A stretch of DNA of 64,000 bases from Prosthecobacter algae (GCF_039542385.1 NZ_BAABIA010000008.1:124001-188000), one strand, 5' to 3'; positions 23,625 through 32,578 are shown, counted from the first letter of the stretch. Numbers and translations: made by a program. Notes: generated from the sequence alone by a model not told the origin.

Positions 23625-24718
23625 CCTTCCGCACGCTTTTCGGCAGCCACCCGTTCCAGCACCCGCAGGGTTTCACGGACATTGGTTTCCAGATCCAGCG
23701 CATGCTCACAAGGCACGGGCCGGGCATCGGGCCGCACCATCCAAAAACGCACCGCCTTTTCCAGGGCATCGGTGTCCTCTGGGGCTGGCAAAACGTGACC
23801 ATTCACTCCCTCCGTCAACCACTCCGCCGCGCCATTGAACACACTGGTGATGACGGGCAGGCCGCTGGCCAGGGCCTCCGGCACCACATTGGAGCTCGGC
23901 TCATAGATGGGCAAGAAGGTCAGTAGATCTGCGGCGGCATAGGCATTTTCCACCTGTGGCATCGGTCCGGCAAGGATCACGTTGCGTGGCACTGGCCCAG
24001 CCAGCCGCCCCTTACCCACCACCAGAAGCTTCACCTGCGGATCCGTCTTTTCCAAACGGGACATCAGGCGTAACAAAAAGTGCAGACCTTTCCTCTCCCA
24101 GCCAGACCCAACAAAAAGCATGACAAAATCGCCCTCCGCAAGGCCGAAGCGCTGGCGTGTACCCACGCGGTCCGCCTGCTGAAACCGGGCTGCATTGATG
24201 CCATTTCGCACGAGGTGGATTCGCTCTGCCGGGTACCCGAACTCACGCACGATCTCCCTTCGGACCATCTCGGAATTGACAATGACATGCCTCGTCACGG
24301 CGGGATCCAGGGTACGCTTTTCCAGCGCCATCATGTTGCTGTGAAAAGCCCCCAGCCCAACAAACGGGCGCCGCCACCAGGAGGCGTAATGCCGACGCTG
24401 GTCCAGCCACACCTTGTGCACGCCATCCCCAGCACGATAGACATCCTGTGAGACAGTGCGCTCCAGACTGAAAACCACATCATAGGTCACCGGAGCCATC
24501 ATCTGCGCCACGATTTCCGCGAAACGCACCGGCCGCAGTGCGCGGGGAGCCTGGACATTCACACGGTGCAGCGTCACGGCATCGGGCATGCCTTCCCAGT
24601 TCTCCGAATAAAGATGTACCTCATGCCCCGCCGCAGCCAGGGCGGCCACCAGACGCTGCATGTAAAGCTCCGCCCCTCCTGTGGCGGCAAATTGACGGCG
24701 GATGAGCGCAAGCTTCAT
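23621..24718 (-). CDS. Family 4 glycosyltransferase (WaaG/RfaG-like)
   Basis: The 365-residue GT-B protein starts with KLALIRRQFAATGGAELYMQRL and a donor-binding C-terminal half with FVGSGWERKGLHFLL, LLVVGKGR, VENAYAAADLLTFLPIYEPSSNVVPEALASGLPVI (an E-x7-E-type motif) and NGHVLP. This matches LPS core glucosyltransferases of the WaaG kind. It probably adds a sugar from a nucleotide-sugar donor to an envelope glycolipid. Its start overlaps the preceding Roadblock-like gene by 4 bp (ATGA), so it is the last gene of the MglA operon. That coupling to a polarity-type GTPase module is unusual. Confidence 0.88.
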   Translation of the reverse strand: MKLALIRRQFAATGGAELYMQRLVAALAAAGHEVHLYSENWEGMPDAVTLHRVNVQAPRALRPVRFAEIVAQMMAPVTYDVVFSLERTVSQDVYRAGDGVHKVWLDQRRHYASWWRRPFVGLGAFHSNMMALEKRTLDPAVTRHVIVNSEMVRREIVREFGYPAERIHLVRNGINAARFQQADRVGTRQRFGLAEGDFVMLFVGSGWERKGLHFLLRLMSRLEKTDPQVKLLVVGKGRLAGPVPRNVILAGPMPQVENAYAAADLLTFLPIYEPSSNVVPEALASGLPVITSVFNGAAEWLTEGVNGHVLPAPEDTDALEKAVRFWMVRPDARPVPCEHALDLETNVRETLRVLERVAAEKRAEG

Positions 24719-25071
24719 GGGGCAGCGGCATGCAGCGCATCGGCCAGGCTGATGGGAGCCGTGGGCGGGGAGACCTGGGGTGGCGCTGGCTGGGCCAGGC
24801 AGGCCTCGGCCATGGCCTGTAGCACCTCCGGTGGCACTGAGTTTTCATGCTCCATCAGCAGCACCCCTTGGGGTACTGGTAACAGGGTCAGGCAACCCGT
24901 GGCCCCATTGAGGGTGATGCTCTGCACTGCTGACGTTCCTGCCCGCAGCGCCAGCTCATGCCCGGCCGCGTGGACGGCATGGCCCAGGGCGGCAATACTG
25001 GCTGGATCGGCAGTCAGCGTGCCGCGAAGGGCGGTCAGGTGACCATCGGGGTGGATGAGGGCGGCGATCAA
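24715..25071 (-). CDS. Small Roadblock/LC7-like protein
   Basis: This 118-residue protein has the alternating strand-helix pattern of a Roadblock/LC7 domain: MIAALIHPDGHLTALRGTL, helix DPASIAALGHAVHAAGHEL, strand AVQSITLNGATGCLTLLPV, strand GVLLMEHEN, helix PPEVLQAMAEAC. A Pro-rich C-terminal tail follows. No sequence motif is diagnostic, so the call depends on fold pattern and on its place between an MglA-like GTPase (35 bp upstream) and the glycosyltransferase (4-bp overlap). MglB-type Roadblock proteins act as GAPs or scaffolds for MglA, which would suit this partner. Confidence 0.55.
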   Translation of the reverse strand: MIAALIHPDGHLTALRGTLTADPASIAALGHAVHAAGHELALRAGTSAVQSITLNGATGCLTLLPVPQGVLLMEHENSVPPEVLQAMAEACLAQPAPPQVSPPTAPISLADALHAAAP

Positions 25072-25106
25072 AGGAACAAAAGTAGGTTCGTCATCGGAGC
25101 AAATCT

Positions 25107-25730
25107 TCAGGCCAGGGCCACTGCTTGCTCAGGCTGGTTTTGCCGAGTTTGGAACTGGGCCAGCACGGCCTGAGAAATCGCGTTCAGCGTCGCCAGAATA
25201 TTGCGACCGCCCCGGGCATCGGCTTCAAAGCTGAGCCAGGGCACCGGACGATTGTTGAGCAGAAATTCCAGATACTCGACGGGTGCGGTGTTGGGCAGGT
25301 CGCGTTTGTTGTACTGAAGGACTAGGGGCAGGCGGTCCAGGGAACTGCCATTGAGCCGCAGGTTGGCCTCCAGGGCCTGAAAAGCCTGCACATTTTCGCG
25401 TTGCCGGTCCATCTGGCTGTCTGCCACAAAGACCACGCCATCGGCTTGGCGCAGCACGAGCTGCAGCGTGGCATTGTAAGTCACCTGCCCAGGCACGGTG
25501 TAGAGGTGAAAGGCGGTCTTGTAACCAGGGATCGCCGCGCTTTCCACACTCAGAAAATCAAAGAACAGGGTGCGATCCTTGGCCGTGGACAGACTGACGA
25601 GATCACTCCGCCCATGTGGGTCCAGCTTTGAATGGATCTGCTGCAAGTTCGCGGTCTTCCCGCTCAGCGGTGTGCCGCAATAGACGATCTTAAAACTGAC
25701 CGTCTTTTGCTCGGGATGGATGGCAGGCAT
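25107..25730 (-). CDS. MglA-like small Ras/Arf-type GTPase
   Basis: The 207-residue protein has a P-loop GTPLSGKT (about 19-26), a switch II YTVPGQVTYNAT lacking the usual Asp of DxxG as in MglA proteins, VVFVADSQMDR, and the guanine-specificity motif NKRDLP (about 140-145). In other bacteria MglA-type GTPases set cell polarity and motility with Roadblock partners. It lies 14 bp after the giant Roadblock gene and before the small one, which fits a bacterial GTPase/GAP module. Its process here is unknown. Confidence 0.9.
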   Translation of the reverse strand: MPAIHPEQKTVSFKIVYCGTPLSGKTANLQQIHSKLDPHGRSDLVSLSTAKDRTLFFDFLSVESAAIPGYKTAFHLYTVPGQVTYNATLQLVLRQADGVVFVADSQMDRQRENVQAFQALEANLRLNGSSLDRLPLVLQYNKRDLPNTAPVEYLEFLLNNRPVPWLSFEADARGGRNILATLNAISQAVLAQFQTRQNQPEQAVALA

Positions 25731-25744
25731 GGTGGGACGCGGAT

Positions 25745-28372
25745 TTAATCCAGCATCCGAGAAAGCTCGCGTGCAATCAAGGTGATCTTATCACGCAGGC
25801 CCAGAGAAGGGTCTGCATCATGCAAGACGCCCAGAATCGCCCCTTCCGGGAAACAGAAGGTCATGAGGCGGTCCCCAGACATCAGGGTAAAGGTTTCGGC
25901 CCCCTCGATCCCGATGAGTGGAGCCAACGTGCGCAGGTGATGGGCCAGATCTGTAGCCTGGCGCTGGAACTCACGGGCCTGAGGTTTGTGCGCCCCCACA
26001 TGCGAAATGGCACGGTCACCCTGCAAACACACGCAGGCGGCGATTCCCGGCAGGCCGCAGACCATTTCGACAATCTTCTGCGGCGTCAATTCATCATCCG
26101 TTCCTAGCAAGGCACGGAGAAGAATTTGATCTGGGTTGGTATCGTGAGACTGGATGCCCAGGGCAGGTGCGGTCGGGATCGAACGGGGAGCAGACTTTTG
26201 CGGCGGGGCTGGTGGAAACGAACGCAGGGGCTCCTCTAGAGCTTCAGAAACCGGGGGCATAAAGGCCATCGCCGACCTCGTCGGAGCTGCGGGCGCAGGT
26301 GTTTCAGCAGGAGGAGCCATGATGGGCACAGGCGGCGGGGTTTCATCCGGCACATCCACGATGTGAGTCGCGGTCTTGCCGGTGAAAGGATTGGTCACCG
26401 GAAGTGCCGGTGCTGGAGGCACCTCGGGCAGCGGGCTGCCCAAAAGCTGGGCGCTGCTGAAACCTTCCGCTGTCAGCATCGATGGCGGAAAGGCCGAGGG
26501 ACTCTCCTGTGTTGGCGATGCAGCAAAGGGATTTGAAGGTACATCCCGGCCTTGGAAAGGAGGAGCCTGCACTGGAGCTGCAAAGGAATTTGAAAGGCCC
26601 GCAGAATGATCCGGCGACTGAGGCGGCTCATCGGCAAAGACATCCTGGGCCTGAGGCACAGAGGCAGCTAGAGGCACAGCAAAAGGATTGGCGAAGGCAG
26701 GTGGCGCAGCCTGCAAATTTGCCATGGGGGCCGCCGGGAAAGCAGAAGCTGATTGCGAAGGCGGTGCGAACGCAAACGTCGGAGTAGCAGGGGCAGAAGG
26801 TGCTTCTGGCGCACTAAAAAGAGGAACGGATGCTGAGGCAGCCGGTGCTGCAAAAGGAGAACCCGAAGAAGGAGCCTCACCAAAATTCGATGGCGGGCTG
26901 ACCGTGAAGGATGCGGCAGGGGCCTGAGCCTCCACCCTCATCGGTGGGGGGGCAGCGGGAGAAGTGGTATGCCCCGCGAGGCCCATGCTGGCCAGATTGG
27001 GCAGTGTGGAGGCAGCCGTACCAGCCAGGGCAACAGTGATTTCCTGCGGCGGAATGCGTAGCTGAAAATCCCGCTTTGCATGGTTCAGCACATTGCGGAA
27101 GCCCACATCCGTCACTCCATCAATCAGCATTCCCAGCTCCGCCAGCGGCGTATCAGACTGCGCCCATTCCCGCACCAGGGAGGCTGGCTGGCTGGTCATG
27201 ATCCAGGTCGGCACCATGATGGGGTCAAACCCCAGTTCAGCCACGCTGTAGCCACGCAGCAGGCTGGCGAGGCTGATGCGCAGATTCGGCGTGTTCGCGG
27301 AGACCGGATTGGCAAACGCAGGCGGAGCCGACGCAGACCGTGCGGGGGCATCGGGCGCAGGCTGGCCGGTGGGCACCGCCTTCGGACCAAACAGGCTGGC
27401 AAATGGTGTTTCCGCAGGCACAGCCGTGGCGGGGGCAGCGGGCGTCATGGCCGCAAATGGCGAAGCAGGTGTGGCCCCTCCTGTGTTTTCAAAAACAGGG
27501 GCGGCAAAGGATACCTGTGCAGATGGAGGCGGGCTGGCACTGGCAAAAAGACTGGCTGGCGGCGCGGCAGCGGGTTCTGGCGGCCGGGCACTGAAAGGTG
27601 ACGCGGGAGAAGTTTCACCCTGGCTGCTAGCGGCCGGAGCCATGGTGGCAAACGGGCTGACTGGGAACACGGGGTGATTCCCCGCTGTGGGCAGAGACAG
27701 TGGGGAGGCAGTCTCACGGGGAATATCCGCCAGGGGAGGCGGTGGCCCGTTGCGCCGGGGAGGCAACACATTCAGCGGGCTACCAGAGGCGGAAGTGGAG
27801 GAAAATGGGCTGGCTGCGGGTTGTGCCGTCGCAAATGGCGAAGGCTGGGCTGTAGCAGGTGCTCCAGCCTGCTGAGCGCTGGCAATGAGGCGAGGCAGCT
27901 TCGAGGCAGGCAGCGGCACCAGACGTGGGTCTTGCGGAGACACCGGCGTCTGGAACAGCGCCGGACACACCCGGTAGATCTCAAAAATGGGCAGGGCCGC
28001 CTGGCCACTGCGCAGGGCTGCATCCAGCACCTGCGCACTGACGGCAACAGGTTGGTCCGGCGAGAGGGCATTCAGCCGCACGAGATCCGGAGGCAGTTGC
28101 GGAAGCACATCCCCCACCGTCAGCAGGGCATTGCCAGAAGCCGCCCCCTGAGCTGCAAAAGGTGAGGCCTGGATCGGAGCCGCCTGCATGGTTTCTCCTG
28201 TCACGGTTTTGAAAAGCGGGTTGGTGCTGCCAAATGGCGAAGCAGTATTCGGGGACTGTGGCGAAAAGGCTTGCGGGCCTCCTGCCCCAAAGCCCTGGGC
28301 AGACGTCGCCTCCGGAGGCTGACCTTGGGGATCAGTGGCCGATTGAAACATGCTGCGAAACGAAAATCCCAT
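25745..28372 (-). CDS. Large Pro/Ala-rich protein with C-terminal Roadblock/LC7 domain
   Basis: At 875 residues it is far longer than a normal Roadblock protein (about 120-160). Residues of about 760-875 fold as a Roadblock/LC7 domain (MVCGLPGIAACVCLQGDRAI; GAETFTLMSGDRLMTFCF; EGAILGVLHDA). The rest is a flexible Ala/Pro/Ser/Phe-rich chain with many SPF(A/S) units that breaks twice for apparently folded segments at about 81-165 (LTVGDVLPQLPPDLVRLNAL...LPIFEIY) and 361-450 (LRISLASLLRGYSVAELGFD...). These two are similar in pattern and may be divergent copies of one unnamed domain. It heads the operon ahead of the MglA-like GTPase and probably scaffolds it. Confidence 0.8.
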   Translation of the reverse strand: MGFSFRSMFQSATDPQGQPPEATSAQGFGAGGPQAFSPQSPNTASPFGSTNPLFKTVTGETMQAAPIQASPFAAQGAASGNALLTVGDVLPQLPPDLVRLNALSPDQPVAVSAQVLDAALRSGQAALPIFEIYRVCPALFQTPVSPQDPRLVPLPASKLPRLIASAQQAGAPATAQPSPFATAQPAASPFSSTSASGSPLNVLPPRRNGPPPPLADIPRETASPLSLPTAGNHPVFPVSPFATMAPAASSQGETSPASPFSARPPEPAAAPPASLFASASPPPSAQVSFAAPVFENTGGATPASPFAAMTPAAPATAVPAETPFASLFGPKAVPTGQPAPDAPARSASAPPAFANPVSANTPNLRISLASLLRGYSVAELGFDPIMVPTWIMTSQPASLVREWAQSDTPLAELGMLIDGVTDVGFRNVLNHAKRDFQLRIPPQEITVALAGTAASTLPNLASMGLAGHTTSPAAPPPMRVEAQAPAASFTVSPPSNFGEAPSSGSPFAAPAASASVPLFSAPEAPSAPATPTFAFAPPSQSASAFPAAPMANLQAAPPAFANPFAVPLAASVPQAQDVFADEPPQSPDHSAGLSNSFAAPVQAPPFQGRDVPSNPFAASPTQESPSAFPPSMLTAEGFSSAQLLGSPLPEVPPAPALPVTNPFTGKTATHIVDVPDETPPPVPIMAPPAETPAPAAPTRSAMAFMPPVSEALEEPLRSFPPAPPQKSAPRSIPTAPALGIQSHDTNPDQILLRALLGTDDELTPQKIVEMVCGLPGIAACVCLQGDRAISHVGAHKPQAREFQRQATDLAHHLRTLAPLIGIEGAETFTLMSGDRLMTFCFPEGAILGVLHDADPSLGLRDKITLIARELSRMLD

Positions 28373-28669
28373 CGGGAGCGGGTGCTGTTTAAAAAGCCAA
28401 AGGCGATTGAATTGAACTCAACGGTCGAAACGGACAGGCCTAGCCTCAAGCTGAGGCACGCCATTCACACAACATAATAATCAAGAGTTCTTAAGTCCAG
28501 ACTTTTCCTCCGGGAGATTTGCCTGATTGCCTCCGATCCTACCATCCACAAAACAATGCAGCCTGCGATGAGAGTTCCGTCTTCAGAAAAATAACCCAAC
28601 CGTTTTTCCTGCCCTCAGCTACTCATGAAGCTGATTGCGGTTGCTTCAGCCCCGGCTAAATTACAATCA
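28373..28669. other. Divergent spacer between the Roadblock operon and a GNAT gene
   Basis: About 297 bases without a supported gene if the GNAT gene starts at 28670. It holds GCCTCA-AGC-TGAGGC (28443-28457), a short perfect hairpin, and an AT-rich stretch around 28470-28495 (ACATAATAATCAAG). Both flanking promoters must lie here, but I see no -35/-10 pair good enough to call. Confidence 0.4.
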
Positions 28670-29137
28670 ATGTCCAGCCTTACTTCCGAGCCGCGCATCG
28701 AGCCGGCAACCATTGAAGACATGCCACAGCTCGTCGAGCTGCTGGTGGCGCTTTTCAGCGAAGAAGCGGACTTCCGGCCCGACAAGAACAAGCAGGAGCA
28801 CGGTCTGCGCCTCATTTTGGAGCAGCCCAACCGTGGCCGCATCTTTGTCCTGCGGACCGACCACATGGTCATTGGCATGGTTAACCTGCTTTTCACCATC
28901 AGCACCGCTGAGGGCGGACTCGTCATCCTCATGGAGGACGTCATCGTGCATCCCCAGCATCGGCGTATGGGCTATGGGGGGCGGCTTTTGGAACATGCCA
29001 TTGAGTTTGCCCGCGAAAAACATTTCCGCCGCATCACCCTGCTCACAGACAAGCTGAGTGCGGAATCCCAGACCTTTTTTGCCAAGCACGGCTTCACTTT
29101 CTCCAGCATGATTCCGATGCGGCTCGTATTTGAGTGA
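28670..29137 (+). CDS. GNAT family N-acetyltransferase
   Basis: The ATG at 28670 (MSSLTSEP) gives 155 residues; an in-frame ATG at 28625 would add 15 residues. The acetyl-CoA binding motif is clear: LMEDVIVHPQHRRMGYGGRLLEHAIEFA (RRMGYGG being the RxxGxG/A loop), and the C-terminal TFFAKHGFTF completes the fold. Substrate unknown. A small membrane protein gene follows after 9 bp, so they are probably cotranscribed. Confidence 0.9.
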   Translation: MSSLTSEPRIEPATIEDMPQLVELLVALFSEEADFRPDKNKQEHGLRLILEQPNRGRIFVLRTDHMVIGMVNLLFTISTAEGGLVILMEDVIVHPQHRRMGYGGRLLEHAIEFAREKHFRRITLLTDKLSAESQTFFAKHGFTFSSMIPMRLVFE

Positions 29138-29146
29138 CCTCCCATT

Positions 29147-29512
29147 ATGGAGGAGCCCGCAAGACCTGCTGCTAATCATCTCGTCATTCTCTCCATCGTG
29201 AACTTGCCGCTCGCCTTTCCCCTCTACCTCCGGCACCCGACGGCAGGCGGCGCCTATGCGGCCAACACAGAGGCCATGGATTGGTTTGTCATCGCCACCC
29301 TGTGCTTCTTCTTTTTCCTGCTGGGCTGCTTTGCCATGGCCGCCTGGCAAATCTGGCGACGCAGCACCCGGCCAGCTCCGCACGTTGAATTGCTGATGGA
29401 ACTGGCCGACAGCGATGAAGACAAAATCATCCAGACAGCCGATGAAAAATCGGCCGAACGATCTCCCCCCAGTCCTTCCTGGGAAAGACAGGCCGACTGG
29501 TGGAAACGCTGA
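29147..29512 (+). CDS. Small membrane protein, unknown function
   Basis: This 121-residue protein has two hydrophobic segments, HLVILSIVNLPLAFPLYL (about 10-27) and FVIATLCFFFFLLGCFAMAAW (about 47-67). A basic WRRSTRP follows and then an acidic cytoplasmic-type tail (LADSDEDK). I recognise no family. It lies between the GNAT gene (9 bp) and the TIGR01777 gene (51 bp) on the same strand. Confidence 0.62.
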   Translation: MEEPARPAANHLVILSIVNLPLAFPLYLRHPTAGGAYAANTEAMDWFVIATLCFFFFLLGCFAMAAWQIWRRSTRPAPHVELLMELADSDEDKIIQTADEKSAERSPPSPSWERQADWWKR

Positions 29513-29563
29513 CCTCGTTTTTTTCGGGTTCCCTTTTGCGGGGCACTGACGTAAAAATACTAC

Positions 29564-30460
29564 ATGCGTATTGGCATCACAGGAGCCACGGGGTTGATCG
29601 GTCGAGCCTTTGCCAAGTTGGCCACCGCCAGCGGCCACGAGGTCATCGCCTACAGCCGTCAAAAAACGCCTTTGCGCGATGCGGCCCACACGCTGCAACT
29701 GCCCGCCGAAACGCCCGCCAAGTTGCCAGAAACCCGGTTGGATGTCCTCGTCCATCTTGCTGGTGAATCGCTGATGGGTCTGTGGACCGCTGACAAGAAG
29801 AACCGCATTTGGAAGAGCCGGGTAGACCTCACCCAGGCCATCATGGCCCACCTCCAGAGCTGGAGCACAGAAAACCGGCCCACCACCGTCCTCGCAGCCT
29901 CGGGCATCGGCTACTACGGCAGCCGGGGAGACAGTCTACTGGATGAGCAGTCTTCGCAAGGGACTGGTTTTCTGGCCGATCTCTGCGGGCAGTGGGAGGG
30001 GGCCGCCAGACAGGCCACCACCTGGGGAGCGCGCGTCGTCCATCTGCGCACCAGCATGGTCCTGGCCGAAAACGGCGGGGCCTATCCGCTGATGAGTCGC
30101 GCCTTTCGCTATGGTCTAGGAGGTCGGCTGGGCAAAGGCCGCCAGTGGATGTCCTGGATCCATGTCGAGGACGAAGCCGCCCTCATGCTCTGGGCTATTG
30201 AAAACAGTCAGGTCACTGGCCCGCTGAATCTTTGCTCACCCCATCCGGAGCTGAACTGCAACTTCACCACCAAGCTAGCCCATAGCCTGAAGCGGCCCGC
30301 TTTTCTCCATGCGCCGGCCCTGGCGCTTCGCCTCCTGCTGCGTGGCATGGCTGAAGAGATGCTTCTCTGCAGCCAGCGTGCCATCCCCAATCAGGCGACA
30401 AATCTGGGCTACCGCTTCGCCTACCCGAAGCTCGAAGATGCTTTTGTGGCCTTGAGCTGA
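29564..30460 (+). CDS. TIGR01777 family NAD(P)-binding epimerase-like protein (YfcH/SDR39U1 type)
   Basis: The 298-residue protein is an atypical extended SDR. It starts with the nucleotide-binding GITGATGLIGRAF (Rossmann loop), has HLAGESLMG, the ASGIGYYGSRGD segment with the Tyr of the active site region, and the family landmarks RLGKGRQWMSWIHVEDEAALM and PLNLCSP. The C-terminal domain (LHAPALALRLLLRGMAEEMLLCSQRAIP) is the DUF1731 extension. The natural substrate of this family is not known. The gene stands 102 bp before the HAD phosphatase gene. Confidence 0.93.
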   Translation: MRIGITGATGLIGRAFAKLATASGHEVIAYSRQKTPLRDAAHTLQLPAETPAKLPETRLDVLVHLAGESLMGLWTADKKNRIWKSRVDLTQAIMAHLQSWSTENRPTTVLAASGIGYYGSRGDSLLDEQSSQGTGFLADLCGQWEGAARQATTWGARVVHLRTSMVLAENGGAYPLMSRAFRYGLGGRLGKGRQWMSWIHVEDEAALMLWAIENSQVTGPLNLCSPHPELNCNFTTKLAHSLKRPAFLHAPALALRLLLRGMAEEMLLCSQRAIPNQATNLGYRFAYPKLEDAFVALS

Positions 30461-30562
30461 GGCAGCCGCCGCAGCATCCATCCGCCCACACGGGCCGGGG
30501 TTGCTCCCTGGGAAAACCGCCGCACATTGCCCCGCAGCAAATTCCTCCCGCATTCACTTCCC

Positions 30563-31441
30563 ATGGCCGCCCTCCAGACCACGATTGGCATCATCTACGA
30601 CTACGACCAGACGCTGAGCCCCACCTACATGCAGGACGAGACGCTCTTCCCGCATTTCGGCATCAACCCCGGCCAGTTCTGGAAAAAAAGCCGCGAGCTG
30701 GTGGACCAGGAAGGTTACGATGGTGAACTGGCCTACCTGAAGTGCATGCTCGACTACCTGGAGATGGACCGGCCCACCAATGAAGAGCTTCGCATCCTGG
30801 GTGCCAAGCTGCGCTACTACAAGGGCGTGCCGGAAATCTTCAATGAGATGAACGGCGTCCTCAGCAGCCAGCATCGTTTGTTAGGCATCCGTATCGAGCA
30901 CTATATCATCTCCTCCGGCCTGAAGATCCTGCTAGATGGCAGTTCCCTGGCCCCTTTCGTCAAACGCATCTTTGGTTGCGAATTCGGCCAGGACAAAGAT
31001 GGCCGCATCAGCTTCCCCAAACGCGTCATCAGCCACACCACCAAGACTCAGTACATCTTCCGCATCAACAAAGGCATGCTGGAACCGCATGAAGATGTGA
31101 ACGACCACATGGACCCGGAGCTGCGTCCCATCCCCTTTGAAAACATGATCTATGTCGGTGATGGCCCCACCGATGTGCCCTGCTTCACCCTGATGAAACG
31201 CTATGGCGGCCATGCCATCGCCGTTTACAACCCGGATGAATCGAACCGCGCCAGCTTCCGCAAATGCTACCAGCTCAGCGCCCTGGCAGACCGGGTGAAA
31301 CATATCGCCCCGGCAGACTACCGGCCCGGCAGCCACCTGCGCCTGCTGCTGGAGGAAATGGTCCTCAGCATCGCAGACAACATCGTGCGCCGGAAGAAGC
31401 TGGAGATTGAGGAAGGCACCGTCTCCGCTCCGCATTTTTAA
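30563..31441 (+). CDS. HAD-superfamily phosphatase (phosphoserine phosphatase-like)
   Basis: Starting at the ATG at 30563 (MAALQTTI), the 292-residue protein has HAD motif I in IIYDYDQTLSPTYM (DxDxT), motif II in YIISSGLKILL, and motif IV in IYVGDGPTDVPCFTLMKRYGG. The long cap region between about residues 20 and 100 is helical. It should hydrolyse a phosphomonoester. Its substrate is unknown; similar proteins are annotated simply as HAD hydrolases. Its stop codon shares the TTAA at 31438-31441 with the stop of the convergent FAD oxidoreductase gene. Confidence 0.85.
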   Translation: MAALQTTIGIIYDYDQTLSPTYMQDETLFPHFGINPGQFWKKSRELVDQEGYDGELAYLKCMLDYLEMDRPTNEELRILGAKLRYYKGVPEIFNEMNGVLSSQHRLLGIRIEHYIISSGLKILLDGSSLAPFVKRIFGCEFGQDKDGRISFPKRVISHTTKTQYIFRINKGMLEPHEDVNDHMDPELRPIPFENMIYVGDGPTDVPCFTLMKRYGGHAIAVYNPDESNRASFRKCYQLSALADRVKHIAPADYRPGSHLRLLLEEMVLSIADNIVRRKKLEIEEGTVSAPHF

Positions 31442-32490
31442 ACGTTACCGGAGAGGTCCAAACCGGCCTCGACAGGACTTCCGTCCACCAAGTGTTCCGC
31501 CAGTTGCCGCGCTACCCATGGAGCGCGCAAGACTCCTTTGGAGCCCAGGCCATTCATAAAGGCGATCTGAGGCCGCCCCGGATGTCGGCCAATCAATGCC
31601 TCATGGCCTCGGATGATCGGGCGCACTCCCGTCTGGCTGCTGGTGACTGTGAAGTCTTGTTTTAGAAGTGCCCGCAGCTTTTTGTCGAGACCCGCCAGGG
31701 CCTCTGGCGCGGGCGTTTCACTATCCGCAAAGTCCAGCTCATAGGTGGGTCCGGCCCGCAAACTGCCATCTGCCCGGGGCAGCAGCCAGCAGCCGCGATT
31801 GATGATGCGGGGCTCGTTCCCCGTCTCTGCTTTCAGGCTGAGGACGGTGCCCCGCGCCGAACGAAAGGGCACCCAGTCAAACCAAGGATGCAACGCCGCC
31901 TCCCAGCCTGTGCAGAAAACAGCCGCCTCAAAGGTCTCGCCCTGCCAGACCACGCCGGAGGCCTCAATACCCAGCGACTCCGGCACCACCTCCCCAGCCT
32001 GCCAGGCCCCGAGGTTTTGAAAATGCTCCCGGCTTGCCGCCAGGAAGGCTGCAGTGTCCAACCACCCGCTGTGCTGCTGCTGGAATCCACCGTGGGGATT
32101 GGCAAAAAAGATCTCATCCACCAGCGGCCCCGGAGAGGGATTGGCAAGATAAGGCTGCACCTCTGGCTGCAGACGCCGCTTCTCCCAGAGAGCCGCCGCC
32201 TTCTCATCCCGCAGCAGGCGCACAATGGGCACCTCATGATAAAAGCGCTGGTGCAAGAGGGTCTCAATCTCCTGATAAAAAGCCAGGGCTTCCGGGTAGA
32301 GCGTGCCATAGCGCCAACTGAGGTTCAGCCGCATGCCCGTGATGGGTGTCACCAAGCCTGCCGCCACCTTGGAAGATGTCTGTGCCACGTCCCGGTCCAC
32401 AATCAAAAAGCGCCGACCACGCTGATGCAGCCGCCAGGCCAGGGCTGTGCCCGCCAGCCCCTGGCCGATGATGAGAAAACGTGGTTTCAT
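31438..32490 (-). CDS. FAD-dependent oxidoreductase (DAO/D-amino-acid oxidase fold)
   Basis: With the ATG at 32490 (MKPRFLIIG) the protein has 350 residues, the longer frame running into the divergent kinase gene. The dinucleotide-binding motif is IIGQGLAGTALAWRLHQRG (residues 6-24), followed by the Glu/Asp-type strand RRFLIVDRD. The remaining landmarks are SSKVAAGLVTPITG (FAD-binding), the C-terminal GVRPIIRGHEALIGRHPG and NGLGSKGVLRAPWVA. This is the DAO family (glycine/D-amino acid oxidases, MnmC C-terminal domain). The amine substrate cannot be told. Confidence 0.85.
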   Translation of the reverse strand: MKPRFLIIGQGLAGTALAWRLHQRGRRFLIVDRDVAQTSSKVAAGLVTPITGMRLNLSWRYGTLYPEALAFYQEIETLLHQRFYHEVPIVRLLRDEKAAALWEKRRLQPEVQPYLANPSPGPLVDEIFFANPHGGFQQQHSGWLDTAAFLAASREHFQNLGAWQAGEVVPESLGIEASGVVWQGETFEAAVFCTGWEAALHPWFDWVPFRSARGTVLSLKAETGNEPRIINRGCWLLPRADGSLRAGPTYELDFADSETPAPEALAGLDKKLRALLKQDFTVTSSQTGVRPIIRGHEALIGRHPGRPQIAFMNGLGSKGVLRAPWVARQLAEHLVDGSPVEAGLDLSGNV

Positions 32491-32578
32491 GGATGTGGCA
32501 CATCCTTCAGGCAGACGATCATGAAAGGCAAATCCTGCTGGATTCAAACGCCGGAAGATGGGAGGCTGTCCACCTGTG

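Noticed and set aside
28443..28457. Short GCCTCA-AGC-TGAGGC hairpin as terminator
   Set aside because: Only a 6-bp stem with no T-run, in a spacer between divergent genes where no transcript should end.
28667..29851. 394-residue minus-strand frame across the GNAT, membrane-protein and epimerase genes
   Set aside because: Antisense to three supported genes and without any domain.
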